A stretch of DNA of 64,000 bases from Nitrospira defluvii (GTDB lineage Bacteria; Nitrospirota; Nitrospiria; Nitrospirales; Nitrospiraceae): the NCBI RefSeq assembly GCF_905220995.1, contig NZ_CAJNBJ010000018.1, positions 124,001 through 188,000 on the forward strand. Direction: 5' to 3'. The notes below the pieces were generated by a model. It made no database searches and was not told the DNA's origin. It saw only the letters and a list, made by a program, of their open reading frames with translations. Positions within the stretch are counted from its first letter, which is position 1. Each line of letters opens with the position of its first letter. This document shows positions 16,947 to 27,002 of the stretch, piece after piece. Made by a program: the position numbers and the translations under genes.

Positions 16947-19792
16947 CGTTTCGTACGCTTCGGGCTCCGTACCGCGCGTTTGGCAGCAGGCCGCTGCTTG
17001 ACCGCCACAGGCTTCGCGGCCTTCTTGGTCGCCTTGGCCTTGGCCGCTCCCTTACTGCTTGGTCGAGCTTTCTTCGGCTTGGCTTTTTCCGCCTCTTCCT
17101 GCGTCAGCGCCGCCTGTGCCGCCGCCAATCGAGCGATGCCGACCCGATAGGGGGAACAACTCACGTAATCCAACCCCAACAGGTGACAGAACTCGACGGA
17201 ACTGGGATCACCCCCATGCTCGCCGCAAATACCCAGCTTGATCGTGGGCCGGGTCTTGCGCCCGCCGGTAATCGCCGTCCGCATGAGCGACCCCACGCCT
17301 TCCCGATCCAAAACCGCGAACGGATCGCTGTCGAGAATATTCGCCGTCTTGTAGAAATCGATAAACTTGGCCGCGTCATCGCGGGAGAAGCCGAACGTGG
17401 TTTGGGTCAGGTCGTTGGTGCCGAAGGAGAAGAATTCCGCCTCCTCCGCGATACGATCGGCCGTCACGGCGGCGCGCGGCAACTCGATCATGGTACCGAC
17501 GAGATAGGACAACTTCACGCCGTACCGCTTCATGGTTTCCGTGGCGACCTCGCGCACAAGATCCTTCTGCGCCTTCATTTCCGAAACCATGCCGACCAGA
17601 GGAATCATGATTTCCGGAACGATCTTCGTCCCTTCCTTCGCCAATTCGCACGCCGCTTCGATGATCGCGCGCGCTTGCATCTTCGTGATTTCCGGCATCG
17701 TGATCCCGAGGCGGCAGCCTCGCAAACCCAGCATGGGATTGAACTCATGCAGTTCTTCCACACGGGCCAGCAACCGTTTCTTCTCTTCGAGCACGGTCGG
17801 CGAGCCGCTGGTCAGTTCCAGTTGCGCAATTTCCACCATCAGATCTTCACGCTTCGGGAGAAACTCATGCAACGGCGGATCGAGCAACCGGATCGTGACC
17901 GGGAAGCCCTTCATTTCGCGGTAGAGCCCGATGAAGTCCTGCTTCTGCAACGGCAGCAGCTGCTCCAGGTACATCTCCCGCTCTTCTCGTTTCCGCGCGA
18001 GGATCATCTTCTGCATGATTTGGATGCGATCCTCGGCGAAGAACATGTGTTCAGTACGGCACAAGCCGATCCCTTCGGCACCGAAGCTCCGCGCAATGCG
18101 GGCTTGATCCGGCACATCCGCATTGGCCCGAACCTTCAACTTGCGCACGCCGTCGGCCCACTTCAGGACCGATTCGAACAACTGATATTTCTCCGAGGCC
18201 GCGGCTTCCATCTTGCCCTGCAGCACCTGGATGACTTCGGACTCCACAACGGGAATGTCGCCGCCGTACACGTTGCCGGTCGACCCGTTGACGGACAGAT
18301 AGTCCCCTTCGCGGAAAATCTGGCTGCCGATGCGCACGGTCTGACTATCCACCACCTCAATGGCCTCACATCCGGCGACGCAGACTTTGCCCATCTGCCG
18401 GGCGACGACGGCCGCGTGAGACGTCATGCCACCACGCGCGGTCAGAAAACCCAGGGCGGCGTTCATACCGTGAATGTCGTCAGGGCTGGTCTCCTGCCGC
18501 ACCAGCACGACACGATTGCCGGCGGCTTTCATTTCGACCGCACGGTCGGCCGTCAACGCGACTTTCCCGGCCGCCGCGCCAGGACCGGCCGGCAACCCCT
18601 TGCCGAGCGGCGTGCACTGCGATTCTTCTTTGGCATCGAAAATCGGATAGAGGTACTGCGCGAGCTGGTCGGGCCCGATCCGCTGGAGCGCCTCTTTCTT
18701 GGTGATGAGGCCTTCCTTCACCATGTCGACGGCAATCCGGACCGCCGCGACTCCGGTCCGTTTGCCGACGCGGGTCTGCAACATGTACAACTTGCCCTCC
18801 TGGATGGTGAACTCCAGGTCGAGCATGTCCCGATAGTGACGTTCCAATCGCTTATAGGTCGTTTCCAAGTCTTTGTAGGCCTGCGGCATGAACTTTTCGA
18901 GCTGGTTCACGGGCAGCGGAGTCCGGATGCCGGCCACCACGTCTTCCCCCTGCGCGTTCGTCAAACATTCGCCGAAGAACTGGCGTTGTCCGGTAGCGGG
19001 GTCGCGCGTGAAGGCCACGCCGGTGCCGCTGGTCTCCCCCATATTGCCGAACACCATGGCCACCACGTTCACCGCCGTGCCCCAGGTTTCGGGAATGTTG
19101 TACAGACGGCGGTAGGTCACCGCCCGCGCGCCGTACCAAGAGGAGAACACGGCATTGATCGCCATCCGCAGCTGTTCGAGCGGATCGTCGGGGAAATCCC
19201 GTTTGGTTTCTTCCTTCACGAGCTCTTTGAAACTGACGACCAGTTCCTTGAGCGCCTTGGCATCGAGATGGGTGTCCTGCGTGACCCCGAGGTCCCGTTT
19301 TTTGTGTTTGAGAATGTCTTCGAAATGTTCGCGATTGATGCCCATGACGATGCTGCCGAACATGCTGATGAAGCGGCGATAGCTGTCTTGCGCAAACCGT
19401 TCGTTCTTCGTCTTGATGGCCAGCCCATGGACTGTCTTGGTGGTCAACCCGACGTTCAACACGGTGTCCATCATGCCCGGCATCGAGGCGCGGGCGCCGG
19501 AACGCACGGAAACCAGCAGGGGATTGTCCGGATCGCCGAAACCGGCCTTCATCGATCGTTCAATCTTCTTGAGGGCATGCAACGCCTCGTCCATCATGCC
19601 TGGAGGATACGCCTTGCCGCGCTTGTAGTATTCGACGCAGGCCTCGGTGGAGATCGTAAACCCGGGAGGCACGGACACTTTGAGATTGGTCATCTCGGCC
19701 AGTCCGGCGCCCTTGCCGCCGAGCAATTCCTTCATGTTGCCTTTGCCCTCGGCTTTTCCATCTCCGAAGTAATAGACGTATTTCTTGGCCAC
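16943..19792 (-). CDS. ppdK: Pyruvate, phosphate dikinase with basic C-terminal tail
   Basis: Interconverts pyruvate + ATP + Pi and PEP + AMP + PPi. 949 residues against a usual 870-900. Order: ATP-grasp domain (KYVYYFGDGKAEGKGNMKEL, MLDLEFTIQEGKLYMLQTR), swivelling phospho-His domain (GGMTSHAAVVARQMGKVCVA) and the PEP/pyruvate barrel ending in FGTNDLTQTTFGFSRDD and ICGEHGGDPSSVEFCHLLGL with the catalytic Cys. About 50 extra residues follow (from residue ~898), nearly all Lys, Ala, Arg and Pro, resembling a histone-like tail. Likely serves PEP synthesis in gluconeogenesis or carbon fixation. Confidence 0.97.
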   Translation of the reverse strand: MAKKYVYYFGDGKAEGKGNMKELLGGKGAGLAEMTNLKVSVPPGFTISTEACVEYYKRGKAYPPGMMDEALHALKKIERSMKAGFGDPDNPLLVSVRSGARASMPGMMDTVLNVGLTTKTVHGLAIKTKNERFAQDSYRRFISMFGSIVMGINREHFEDILKHKKRDLGVTQDTHLDAKALKELVVSFKELVKEETKRDFPDDPLEQLRMAINAVFSSWYGARAVTYRRLYNIPETWGTAVNVVAMVFGNMGETSGTGVAFTRDPATGQRQFFGECLTNAQGEDVVAGIRTPLPVNQLEKFMPQAYKDLETTYKRLERHYRDMLDLEFTIQEGKLYMLQTRVGKRTGVAAVRIAVDMVKEGLITKKEALQRIGPDQLAQYLYPIFDAKEESQCTPLGKGLPAGPGAAAGKVALTADRAVEMKAAGNRVVLVRQETSPDDIHGMNAALGFLTARGGMTSHAAVVARQMGKVCVAGCEAIEVVDSQTVRIGSQIFREGDYLSVNGSTGNVYGGDIPVVESEVIQVLQGKMEAAASEKYQLFESVLKWADGVRKLKVRANADVPDQARIARSFGAEGIGLCRTEHMFFAEDRIQIMQKMILARKREEREMYLEQLLPLQKQDFIGLYREMKGFPVTIRLLDPPLHEFLPKREDLMVEIAQLELTSGSPTVLEEKKRLLARVEELHEFNPMLGLRGCRLGITMPEITKMQARAIIEAACELAKEGTKIVPEIMIPLVGMVSEMKAQKDLVREVATETMKRYGVKLSYLVGTMIELPRAAVTADRIAEEAEFFSFGTNDLTQTTFGFSRDDAAKFIDFYKTANILDSDPFAVLDREGVGSLMRTAITGGRKTRPTIKLGICGEHGGDPSSVEFCHLLGLDYVSCSPYRVGIARLAAAQAALTQEEAEKAKPKKARPSSKGAAKAKATKKAAKPVAVKQRPAAKRAVRSPKRTKR

Positions 19793-19817
19793 GCGACGCT
19801 CTCCTTCTGCTATGAGG

Positions 19818-20336
19818 TCAATGAGTCGGGACCGATGGGCGGGCGGCGGCTTCCAATCGCATGCGATAGCGGTTGACGACGTGTCTGGTCACGCGAATGC
19901 CGCACACGATGATTCCCACCACGAACGCGCCGACCGCAAACAGCCGGTAGTCCACGAACGGTCCATAGTCGAAATAATACGTTCCGTCTGCACCTTGCTT
20001 AAGTTGCGCATCTTTCTGAAACGTATGAGTCTTGCCGGTCGGGTCGGCGAGGTTGAGCCACTCCGAACAAAACTGCACGGGGTTTTCCGAGCCCGGCACA
20101 TGCTGGTAGGCCAGTCGCAGGCAAATGTCTTGTCTGGAATCATAGATATCCGGTGTCCGCACCAGCCGTTCAAAATTCAGGCCGGTCACCCAGATGCCGA
20201 AGAGAAACACCGCGTTGCACACCACCATCATGACGACGCTGATGCCGGACGCAAACCGCCGAACTTTGGTCGCCCTTACCTGGGCCGCGTCGCGTGCCTC
20301 GGGTGACTGAGGGAAGCTCTCAGAAGTCGCGTCCAA
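19818..20336 (-). CDS. Hypothetical membrane protein
   Basis: 172 residues with two predicted membrane helices, at about 30-52 (ISVVMMVVCNAVFLFGIWV) and 132-152 (FAVGAFVVGIIVCGIRV). The stretch between them (about 80 residues, with two Cys in DICLRLAY and QFCSEW) would face the periplasm. No family recognised. It lies between glyS (14 nt) and ppdK (25 nt) and is presumably cotranscribed. Confidence 0.6.
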   Translation of the reverse strand: MDATSESFPQSPEARDAAQVRATKVRRFASGISVVMMVVCNAVFLFGIWVTGLNFERLVRTPDIYDSRQDICLRLAYQHVPGSENPVQFCSEWLNLADPTGKTHTFQKDAQLKQGADGTYYFDYGPFVDYRLFAVGAFVVGIIVCGIRVTRHVVNRYRMRLEAAARPSVPTH

Positions 20337-20350
20337 TCGTTCACCATCCG

Positions 20351-22552
20351 CTATGTCCCTTGTACCACAATCTGGGAGAAATCAGCGAATGACATGAACA
20401 AATCGTCGACTTCCTTCAAGAGCGACAGTCGATTCCCGCGAATCGCCGGATCCTCGGAATTCACCATGACCGCGTTGAAAAAATCGTCGATCGATCCTTT
20501 CATGCGAACCAGCACGTCCAGCGCCTGCCCATACTGACCGTGCCCCATCGCCGCGCGATAGTCCTCATGACTGTTCTGGACGGTGTGATGCAACGCCGTC
20601 TCGGCAGGCTCCCGGAATAACCCGGAGTCCACCGGCTTCCGGTCCCACTGCTCTTTTTCCGTCAACCGGTGGGCGCGCTTAAACCCGACAATCAAGGGAT
20701 CGAACTCGGCCCGCACGGTAATCTGCTGGAGCGCCTTCATCTTGTCGAAGAGATCCACAATGTCGATGCTCCCGCGATCGACTGATTTGAGCACGGCCTC
20801 CATGACATCGTCGCGCAATTGATGCGTACTCTTTCCGTAGAAGCGGACCCGCTCAAAGAGAAAGCTGATCACGTCCGGCGCTCCGCCTTTGCCCGTCTGA
20901 GGCGCAGCCGTCACATTCTGACCGGCCAAGACCTCCTGAGCGGTTTGCACGACTTGCGCAAGATTCACACGTAACCCGCTCTCGATCACAATGCGCACGA
21001 TGGCCGTGGCATGGCGTCGAAGCGCGAAGGGATCTTCGGATCCGCTCGGGATCAGACCGACCAGGAAAAATCCCGCGATACTATCCAATCGATCGGCCAG
21101 GGACAGCACCTTGCCGGCCAAGGACTCCGGCAACTCCCCTTCCATGGCGCGAGGCATGTACTGCTCGCGAATCGCCGCGCTGACGACGGGAGATTCACCG
21201 TCATGCGCCGCGTATTCGCCGCCCATGATCCCTTGGAGCGTCGGAAACTCTCCGACGATACCGGTCAGCAGATCGGCCTTGCTGAGTTCAGCCGCACGCC
21301 GGCACGCCTGCCGGAACTGTTCATCACCGACCTGTGCGGCGAGGAACTCCGCCATCGCCACCACGCGCTGCGTCTTCTGATGCAGGCTGCCGAGTTTTTG
21401 ATGAAAGGTCACCGCCAACTGCTTCGCCACACGATCGGCCAGGGATGTCTTGCGATCCTCGTCGAAGAAGAATTTCGCGTCCGCCAGACGGGCAGCCAGG
21501 ACCCGCTCGTTGCCCTCGCGGATCAGCTGCATGTTCGACAGCTTCATGTTGGTGACCGCGAGAAAATTCGGCAACAACGCACCTTTCGAGTCCACAAGGG
21601 AAAAATACCCCTGGTGCTCTTTCATCGAGGTCATCAGAATTTCTTTCGGGAGCGAGAGATAGTGCGGCTTAAAAGAACCCAGAATCGTCAGCGGACATTC
21701 CACCATATAGACGGCCTGCTCCAGCAGCTCGTCGTCCTGGTGCACATGCCCTCGCGCGGACTTGGCCAGCGAGGCCAATTGGTCGACGATCATGGCCCGT
21801 CGCCGATCCTGATCCACAATCACACTGTGGCGTTCCGTCTCTTTCACATAATGCGCGATGGACTTGACCGGAAAGCCCTTCGGACTGGATACCTTGACAC
21901 CCAGCACCCGATGTCCCTGACTGAGATTGCCGGCCTTGATCGTCGCGAAGTGAATCGGCAGGACTTTTCCGCCGCAGAGAGCCACCAACCACCGCACCGG
22001 CCTGGCAAACCGCACACCGGTCTGATTCCACTGCATGGCCTTGGGGAACGACAACTTCGCCAGCAACTGCGGCAAGGCCTGCGTCAGCACCGACGCAACA
22101 GGCTGCCCCTTCTCCTGCTTTACGGCAAAGAGGTATTCGCCCTTGGGCGTCTGCCGGATTTCCAGTGCCTCGACGGGAATGCCCTGCCCGGCGGCAAACC
22201 CGATGGCTGCTCTCGTGGGCTGACCGGACTGGTCGAAGGCCACGGCTTTCGACGGCCCCATGGCCTCTGTCACCGCGGAGGCTTGCTGTTTGGCCAGTCC
22301 TTCGACCAACAACACCAGTCGACGCGGGGTGCCCATGGTCCGTACGGAGTCGTGGGTCAGCCGCAGGTCTTTCAACAACGTCTCCGCCCCCTGCTGCAAC
22401 GCGCGTAAGGCCGGGGCCACAAACTGATAGGGCAACTCCTCCGTGCCGATTTCAAGCAGCAATTCGGTCGTAGCCGGAGTCTTGGCGCGTGAGGCCGATG
22501 CAGGCTTCTTCACACGTGAAGCGGTCTTGGTCTTGGGTTTTTTCGTTGGCAT
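20351..22552 (-). CDS. glyS: Glycyl-tRNA synthetase, beta subunit
   Basis: tRNA-binding and editing subunit of the alpha2beta2 glycyl-tRNA synthetase. 733 residues, slightly longer than the usual 690 because of a Lys/Ala/Thr-rich leader of about 25 residues before ELLLEIGTEELPYQFV, the conserved N-terminus. Further signatures are AIGFAAGQGI, LPNFLAVTNM and the HD-like segment near SKADLLTGIVGEFPTLQGIMG. The last 200 residues form the DALR-type anticodon-binding region. Directly follows glyQ (20 nt). Confidence 0.96.
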   Translation of the reverse strand: MPTKKPKTKTASRVKKPASASRAKTPATTELLLEIGTEELPYQFVAPALRALQQGAETLLKDLRLTHDSVRTMGTPRRLVLLVEGLAKQQASAVTEAMGPSKAVAFDQSGQPTRAAIGFAAGQGIPVEALEIRQTPKGEYLFAVKQEKGQPVASVLTQALPQLLAKLSFPKAMQWNQTGVRFARPVRWLVALCGGKVLPIHFATIKAGNLSQGHRVLGVKVSSPKGFPVKSIAHYVKETERHSVIVDQDRRRAMIVDQLASLAKSARGHVHQDDELLEQAVYMVECPLTILGSFKPHYLSLPKEILMTSMKEHQGYFSLVDSKGALLPNFLAVTNMKLSNMQLIREGNERVLAARLADAKFFFDEDRKTSLADRVAKQLAVTFHQKLGSLHQKTQRVVAMAEFLAAQVGDEQFRQACRRAAELSKADLLTGIVGEFPTLQGIMGGEYAAHDGESPVVSAAIREQYMPRAMEGELPESLAGKVLSLADRLDSIAGFFLVGLIPSGSEDPFALRRHATAIVRIVIESGLRVNLAQVVQTAQEVLAGQNVTAAPQTGKGGAPDVISFLFERVRFYGKSTHQLRDDVMEAVLKSVDRGSIDIVDLFDKMKALQQITVRAEFDPLIVGFKRAHRLTEKEQWDRKPVDSGLFREPAETALHHTVQNSHEDYRAAMGHGQYGQALDVLVRMKGSIDDFFNAVMVNSEDPAIRGNRLSLLKEVDDLFMSFADFSQIVVQGT

Positions 22553-22572
22553 CGTGGAGTCGGGTCCGCAGG

Positions 22573-23493
22573 CTACTTGGTGGTGACCGGTGTGTGGCTG
22601 GTGGTTCCTTTACCTACCCGCCCCGGTTGTTTGATCAAGGGATGCCCCATGGCCTCTCGGTCGGCTAGATATGATTCGGCGCAGCGCCGCGCCAACGCCC
22701 GCACCCTGGCGATATAGGAAGTCCGCTCGGTCACGCTGATCGCGCCACGCGCGTCGAGCAGGTTAAACATGTGCGAGGTTTTGATGCAGTAATCGTAGGC
22801 CGGGAGCGTCAACTTCTTTTCGAGCAGACGCTGACATTCTCCTTCGAACGCTTGGAAGGTGGCCATGAGCATGGGCACTTCTCCCTCTTCGAAGTTGTAG
22901 CGTGAAAACTCGACTTCGCTGCGGTGATGCACGTCGCCGTAGGTCACGCCGTCGGTCCACTGCAGATCGTAGACGTTATCGACCTGCTGCAGATACATCG
23001 CGATGCGTTCGGTCCCGTACGTAATCTCGCCGGTGATCGGATTGAGCGGGATTCCGCCGATCTCCTGGAAATAGGTGAACTGGGTAATCTCCATTCCATC
23101 GAGACGGACTTCCCAGCCCAACCCCCATGCCCCGAGGGTGGGGGATTCCCAGTCGTCCTGCACAAACCGGATGTCGTGTTTCTTCGGATCGATGCCGAGT
23201 TGCTTGAGGCTTTCGAGATAAAGGCCTTGAATGTCATCCGGCGCGGGCTTCAGCACCACCTGATACTGATAGTAGTGCTGCATGCGATTGGGGTTTTCCC
23301 CGTATCGCCCGTCGGTCGGACGGCGGCAGGCCTGCGGATAGGCGGCACGCCAGGGCTCCGGCCCAAGCGAACGAAGAAAGGTCGCAGGATGGAAAGTCCC
23401 CGCGCCCATTTCCAAATCGTAGGGTTGATGAACGACACATCCACGGTCGGCCCAAAAACGATGCAGGGTGAGAATGAGGTCTTGGAAATTCAC
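22573..23493 (-). CDS. glyQ: Glycyl-tRNA synthetase, alpha subunit
   Basis: Catalytic subunit that forms glycyl-adenylate. 306 residues, family length. Starts [19 protein letters not shown] with [19 protein letters not shown], and contains [17 protein letters not shown] and [17 protein letters not shown], all hallmark class II segments of GlyQ. First gene of the long leftward run, about 50 nt behind a predicted promoter. Confidence 0.97.
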   Translation of the reverse strand: MNFQDLILTLHRFWADRGCVVHQPYDLEMGAGTFHPATFLRSLGPEPWRAAYPQACRRPTDGRYGENPNRMQHYYQYQVVLKPAPDDIQGLYLESLKQLGIDPKKHDIRFVQDDWESPTLGAWGLGWEVRLDGMEITQFTYFQEIGGIPLNPITGEITYGTERIAMYLQQVDNVYDLQWTDGVTYGDVHHRSEVEFSRYNFEEGEVPMLMATFQAFEGECQRLLEKKLTLPAYDYCIKTSHMFNLLDARGAISVTERTSYIARVRALARRCAESYLADREAMGHPLIKQPGRVGKGTTSHTPVTTK

Positions 23494-23550
23494 CGGGTGT
23501 CCAGATCTAGCCGCTGGCTGCTCGTGATGACGGATGAAAAAGCAGGCCTG

Positions 23551-23580
23551 AAGCTAGCAAGAACGGTTACAGGGTGTCAA
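23551..23580 (-). promoter_or_regulatory. Predicted promoter of glyQ
   Basis: Minus strand: perfect TTGACA (23580-23575), 18 nt, TAGCTT (23556-23551). Start near 23544, giving about 50 nt of leader. No T-box or riboswitch fold is evident in so short a leader. Confidence 0.55.
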
Positions 23581-23739
23581 GAAATTGAAGCTCCGATTTC
23601 AATGGGTTGCGGTGCGGAACGTCACATGAGGCGGCGCGGATTTCTTCTTCGCCATCTCGTCGTCGAATCGCTTGAATCGTGGCGCGCGCTGGTTTATTCT
23701 GCAAAATCTTGAGCAACTCACTAGACAACTTCTCACGCT

Positions 23740-24180
23740 ATGAAGTTCTCCAAGAAGAGTGAATACGGGCTCCGGGCACTGCTCGAACTCTGCGAGACCT
23801 ACGGAGGCCGCGTGCTCCAGCGCCATGAGATTGCCGAACGGCAGAACATTCCTGTCGAGTTTCTCGAACAGATTCTACTGGCACTCAAACGTGCCGGGCT
23901 GCTGGCCAGCCGCCGCGGGATTCGTGGCGGATACGCCCTGATCAAGTCTCCCGACGACATTACGCTGGGCCAAGTGATCCGGATTTTAGACGGACCGCTC
24001 GCGCCGATCAGTTGCGTCAGCAAAACCGCGTATCAAAAATGCGCCGACTGTCCCTACGCCGCCAAACCGTCCTGCCCGTTACAGCAGGCCATGGGAGAAG
24101 TCCGCGATGCCATTGCCAACATTGTCGACCATTACACCTTGAGTCGATTCGCCCATACCAAACTGGCGGAAGGATCTTAA
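23740..24180 (+). CDS. Rrf2-family transcriptional regulator
   Basis: 146 residues. Starts MKFSKKSEYGLRALLELCE with the winged helix-turn-helix typical of Rrf2 (RHEIAERQNIPVEFLEQILL, recognition helix, then RRGIRGGYAL wing). The C-terminal part has four cysteines in ISCVSKTAYQKCADC and PSC, so an iron-sulfur cofactor as in IscR-type members is possible. Its TAA overlaps the ATG of the sulfate-binding protein by one base, so it is cotranscribed with the sulfate transporter it presumably regulates (CymR/CysR-like). No clear Shine-Dalgarno precedes its ATG. Confidence 0.88.
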   Translation: MKFSKKSEYGLRALLELCETYGGRVLQRHEIAERQNIPVEFLEQILLALKRAGLLASRRGIRGGYALIKSPDDITLGQVIRILDGPLAPISCVSKTAYQKCADCPYAAKPSCPLQQAMGEVRDAIANIVDHYTLSRFAHTKLAEGS

Positions 24181-25244
24181 TGCGTACCACCGGCCATATC
24201 ATCACAACACTCGTACTCAGCGTCCTCACATTCTGGGGCCTATTCACGTTCCCGGCGGCATCGAGCCACGCAGCCGAGACGCGGGATTTGATTCTGGCTG
24301 CTTACAGCGTGCCGAAGGAAGCGTACGAGCGCCACATCATTCCCGCCTTTCAGCGCTACTGGAAGCAGAAGACAGGACAGGATGTCCGCGTGCGCAGCTC
24401 CTATGGCGCCTCCGGTGCCCAGGCGCGCGCGATCATCGGCGGATTCGATGCGGATGTCGCCGTGCTCTCGCTGGAAGGTGATGTCGATCAAATCACCAAA
24501 GCCGGCCTGATCACGCATGACTGGAGAAAGGCCCCGCATGGCGGCATGATCTCCGCCTCGGTCGTGGCGCTCGGCGTCCGGAAAGGCAATCCCAAAGGCG
24601 TGAAGGGCTGGGAAGATGCGGCTCGGCCCGGCGTTGAAGTCTTGTATCCCAATCCCAAAACCTCCGGCGGCGCCATGTGGGATGTGATCGCAATTTATGG
24701 CGCAGGACTGAAACTGGCCGAGCAGCGGGCGGGAAAACCGGTGGCTCCGGAAGCGGCCGCGACGCAAGCAGTCGACTTGCTGACCCGCATTCAGCGCAAC
24801 GTGAAAGTCATGGACAAGAGCGGCCGCGAATCGGTGACGACCTTCGAGCGCGGCGTCGGCGATGTAATCGTGACCTATGAAAACGAACTGTTGCCGCGCG
24901 TCAAAAGCGGCCGCCCCTACGAGATCATTGTGCCGGCCGAAACCGTGTGGATCGAAAATCCCGCCGCAGTCGTTGACACCTATGCCGATCGGCATAAGGC
25001 CAGGGATCTGGCCGAAGCGTTTGTCACCTTCCTCCATGGACCAGAGGCACAAGCCGCGTTTATCGAGCTGGGATTCCGGCCGTTGGATCGTGACGTAGCG
25101 GCTCCTGCCTCCGGTACCGCACTGCCCCAACCGGCCCGCCTCTTTACGATCGCGGAGCTCGGCGGATGGGATCAGGTCAGCACCAAGTTGTTCGGCCCCC
25201 AAGGGCTGTGGACGAAGATTGTCGAAGACGTATCAAGAAAGTAG
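24180..25244 (+). CDS. sbp: Sulfate ABC transporter, substrate-binding protein
   Basis: Periplasmic sulfate (or thiosulfate) binder. 354 residues. Signal peptide at 1-32, mature N-terminus near AAETRDLILAAYSVPKEAY. Conserved segments include SYGASGAQARAIIGGFDADV, PHGGMISASVVALGVRKGNP and YPNPKTSGGAMWD, characteristic of the Sbp/CysP family. Start is ATG 24180 in a TAATG junction with the Rrf2 stop. Confidence 0.93.
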   Translation: MRTTGHIITTLVLSVLTFWGLFTFPAASSHAAETRDLILAAYSVPKEAYERHIIPAFQRYWKQKTGQDVRVRSSYGASGAQARAIIGGFDADVAVLSLEGDVDQITKAGLITHDWRKAPHGGMISASVVALGVRKGNPKGVKGWEDAARPGVEVLYPNPKTSGGAMWDVIAIYGAGLKLAEQRAGKPVAPEAAATQAVDLLTRIQRNVKVMDKSGRESVTTFERGVGDVIVTYENELLPRVKSGRPYEIIVPAETVWIENPAAVVDTYADRHKARDLAEAFVTFLHGPEAQAAFIELGFRPLDRDVAAPASGTALPQPARLFTIAELGGWDQVSTKLFGPQGLWTKIVEDVSRK

Positions 25245-25259
25245 AACGGGGAGCGATCA

Positions 25260-26141
25260 TTGACCTCTCATCTGTTAGTCAGTGTGGCGCTCCGGTCCGC
25301 GGCGGTCGGCTACGTGCTGCTGTTGATCTTTCTGCCTCTGGCGGCCCTCGCGCAACAGTCCGTCGCCGCAGGCTGGGATCGCTTCATCCAGGATTTGTCG
25401 GCACCACAAGCCGCGGCGGCACTCTGGCTGACCGTAGAAACTGCCGCCATTGCGACGGCCATCAATGCCGTCTTCGGCACCTTGTCGGCCCTTGTACTCG
25501 TGCGGTACGAATTTCCCGGTCGCTGGCTCTTGAACGCCCTGGTCGATCTGCCATTCGCCATTCCCACCCTTGTGGCCGGACTGATGATTGCCGCCATCTA
25601 TGGGCCGACCAGCGTCATCGGCACCTGGCTCCAGCAGGGTGGCCTGACGGTGCTGTACAACCAGCCCGGCATCATTCTGGCCATGCTGTTTGTCACCATG
25701 CCGTTTACGATCCGTTCACTTCAGCCGGTGCTGATGGGACTCGAACGCGATCAGGAGGAAGCGGCGTTCACCCTCGGAGCGAGCCCCTGGATGACCTTCT
25801 GGAAGGTAACGGTCCCCTCCGTCCTACCAGGCCTATTAACCGGCGTGTTCCTGACCTTTGTTCGGGCGCTGGGCGAGTTCGGCTCGATCGTCATCGTGGC
25901 GGGCAATATCCCGATGAAGACACAGGTCGCGTCGGTGTACGTGTACGGAGAAATCGAAAGCTACAACCCGCAGGCGGCGACATCCGTCTCCGTGTTGATT
26001 CTGCTCATTTCGTTTGTGGTGCTGCTGCTGCTGGAACGGCTGACCCGGCGTCCCGGTGAACGGTTGCCTCAACTGTTTCGCTGGTCGAGTCGGAATGAGC
26101 AACCGGGCCAGGATTCGGCAGTGCCGACGGCTGCGCACTGA
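25260..26141 (+). CDS. cysT: Sulfate ABC transporter permease
   Basis: 293 residues with about six membrane helices. The cytoplasmic coupling loop is EEAAFTLGASPWMTFWKVTV with the EAA-type motif, followed by ALGEFGSIVIVAGNIPMKTQ, which is specific to CysT/CysU permeases. The start is TTG at 25260 with GGGGAG 8-13 nt upstream. Lies 15 nt after sbp. Confidence 0.93.
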   Translation: MTSHLLVSVALRSAAVGYVLLLIFLPLAALAQQSVAAGWDRFIQDLSAPQAAAALWLTVETAAIATAINAVFGTLSALVLVRYEFPGRWLLNALVDLPFAIPTLVAGLMIAAIYGPTSVIGTWLQQGGLTVLYNQPGIILAMLFVTMPFTIRSLQPVLMGLERDQEEAAFTLGASPWMTFWKVTVPSVLPGLLTGVFLTFVRALGEFGSIVIVAGNIPMKTQVASVYVYGEIESYNPQAATSVSVLILLISFVVLLLLERLTRRPGERLPQLFRWSSRNEQPGQDSAVPTAAH

Positions 26142-26188
26142 AGGGCGAACCGGGTTGTGATCGTGGTGAATGTCACGGGAGTGCGGGC

Positions 26189-26998
26189 ATGCGTTGGTTG
26201 TTGATCGGGATTGTCTGGCTCTATTTTCTAGTCCTTTTGGTGGGCCCGATCCTCTACATGGCGAGCCAGAGCTTCAGCGAAGGGCTGGCAGCCTTCTGGG
26301 CGGAAATTTCCCGGCCAGAGGCACTGCACGGCTTTACGCTCACCGCTGAGATCACGTTGATCGTGCTGGTGCTGAACCTCGTCTTCGGCACCATGACGGC
26401 GCTGGTATTGGCACGGCAACAGTTCTGGGGCCGCAGTCTGGTCAGTGGCGTGATCGACCTGCCCTTTGCCGTGTCGCCCGTGATCGCCGGATTCATGCTG
26501 ATCCTACTTTTTGGGCCGGACACCATGCTGGGCGCCTTGTTCGGCCAGGCTCACATCAAGGTACTCTTCGCGCTGCCCGCCATGATTCTCGCCACCCTGT
26601 TCGTGACCTTTCCGTTCATGGTGCGGGAACTCACGCCACTGTTGCAGACCCTGGGCACCGAGGAAGAAGAGGCGGCGCGCACGTTGGGCGCCAACGAGTG
26701 GCAGGTCTTTCTCAAGGTGACCCTCCCTGCCTTGCGCTGGGGGCTGGTCTATGGTGCGACCCTCACCGTTGCGCGGGCGATCGGCGAATTCGGGGCCGTA
26801 TTAGTAGTGTCGGGGAACATTCTGCTGCTCACGCAGACCGCCACCTTGCATATCTATCAAAGTTATGTCGATTTCAATTATGTGGCGGCTAATGCCGTGG
26901 CCTTGACCCTGCTCGCCGTCTCTTTCGCGATCCTCACGGTGCTGGAGATTGCGAAGGCCAGAGCGGAGACGACCGTCGCGGAAGCGGGAGCGCAGTAA
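26189..26998 (+). CDS. cysW: Sulfate ABC transporter permease
   Basis: 269 residues, six predicted helices. EAA-loop: EEEAARTLGANEWQVFLKVT, then ARAIGEFGAVLVVSGNILLL, the CysW signature. Pairs with CysT to form the membrane pore. The spacing of 47 nt from cysT and 4 nt to cysA indicates one operon. Confidence 0.93.
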   Translation: MRWLLIGIVWLYFLVLLVGPILYMASQSFSEGLAAFWAEISRPEALHGFTLTAEITLIVLVLNLVFGTMTALVLARQQFWGRSLVSGVIDLPFAVSPVIAGFMLILLFGPDTMLGALFGQAHIKVLFALPAMILATLFVTFPFMVRELTPLLQTLGTEEEEAARTLGANEWQVFLKVTLPALRWGLVYGATLTVARAIGEFGAVLVVSGNILLLTQTATLHIYQSYVDFNYVAANAVALTLLAVSFAILTVLEIAKARAETTVAEAGAQ

Positions 26999-27002
26999 GC
27001 CG

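Noticed and set aside
17183-19876. 897-codon open frame on the plus strand
   Set aside because: It is the antisense shadow of ppdK; no known motif, and His/Arg-rich composition typical of reversed GC-rich coding sequence.
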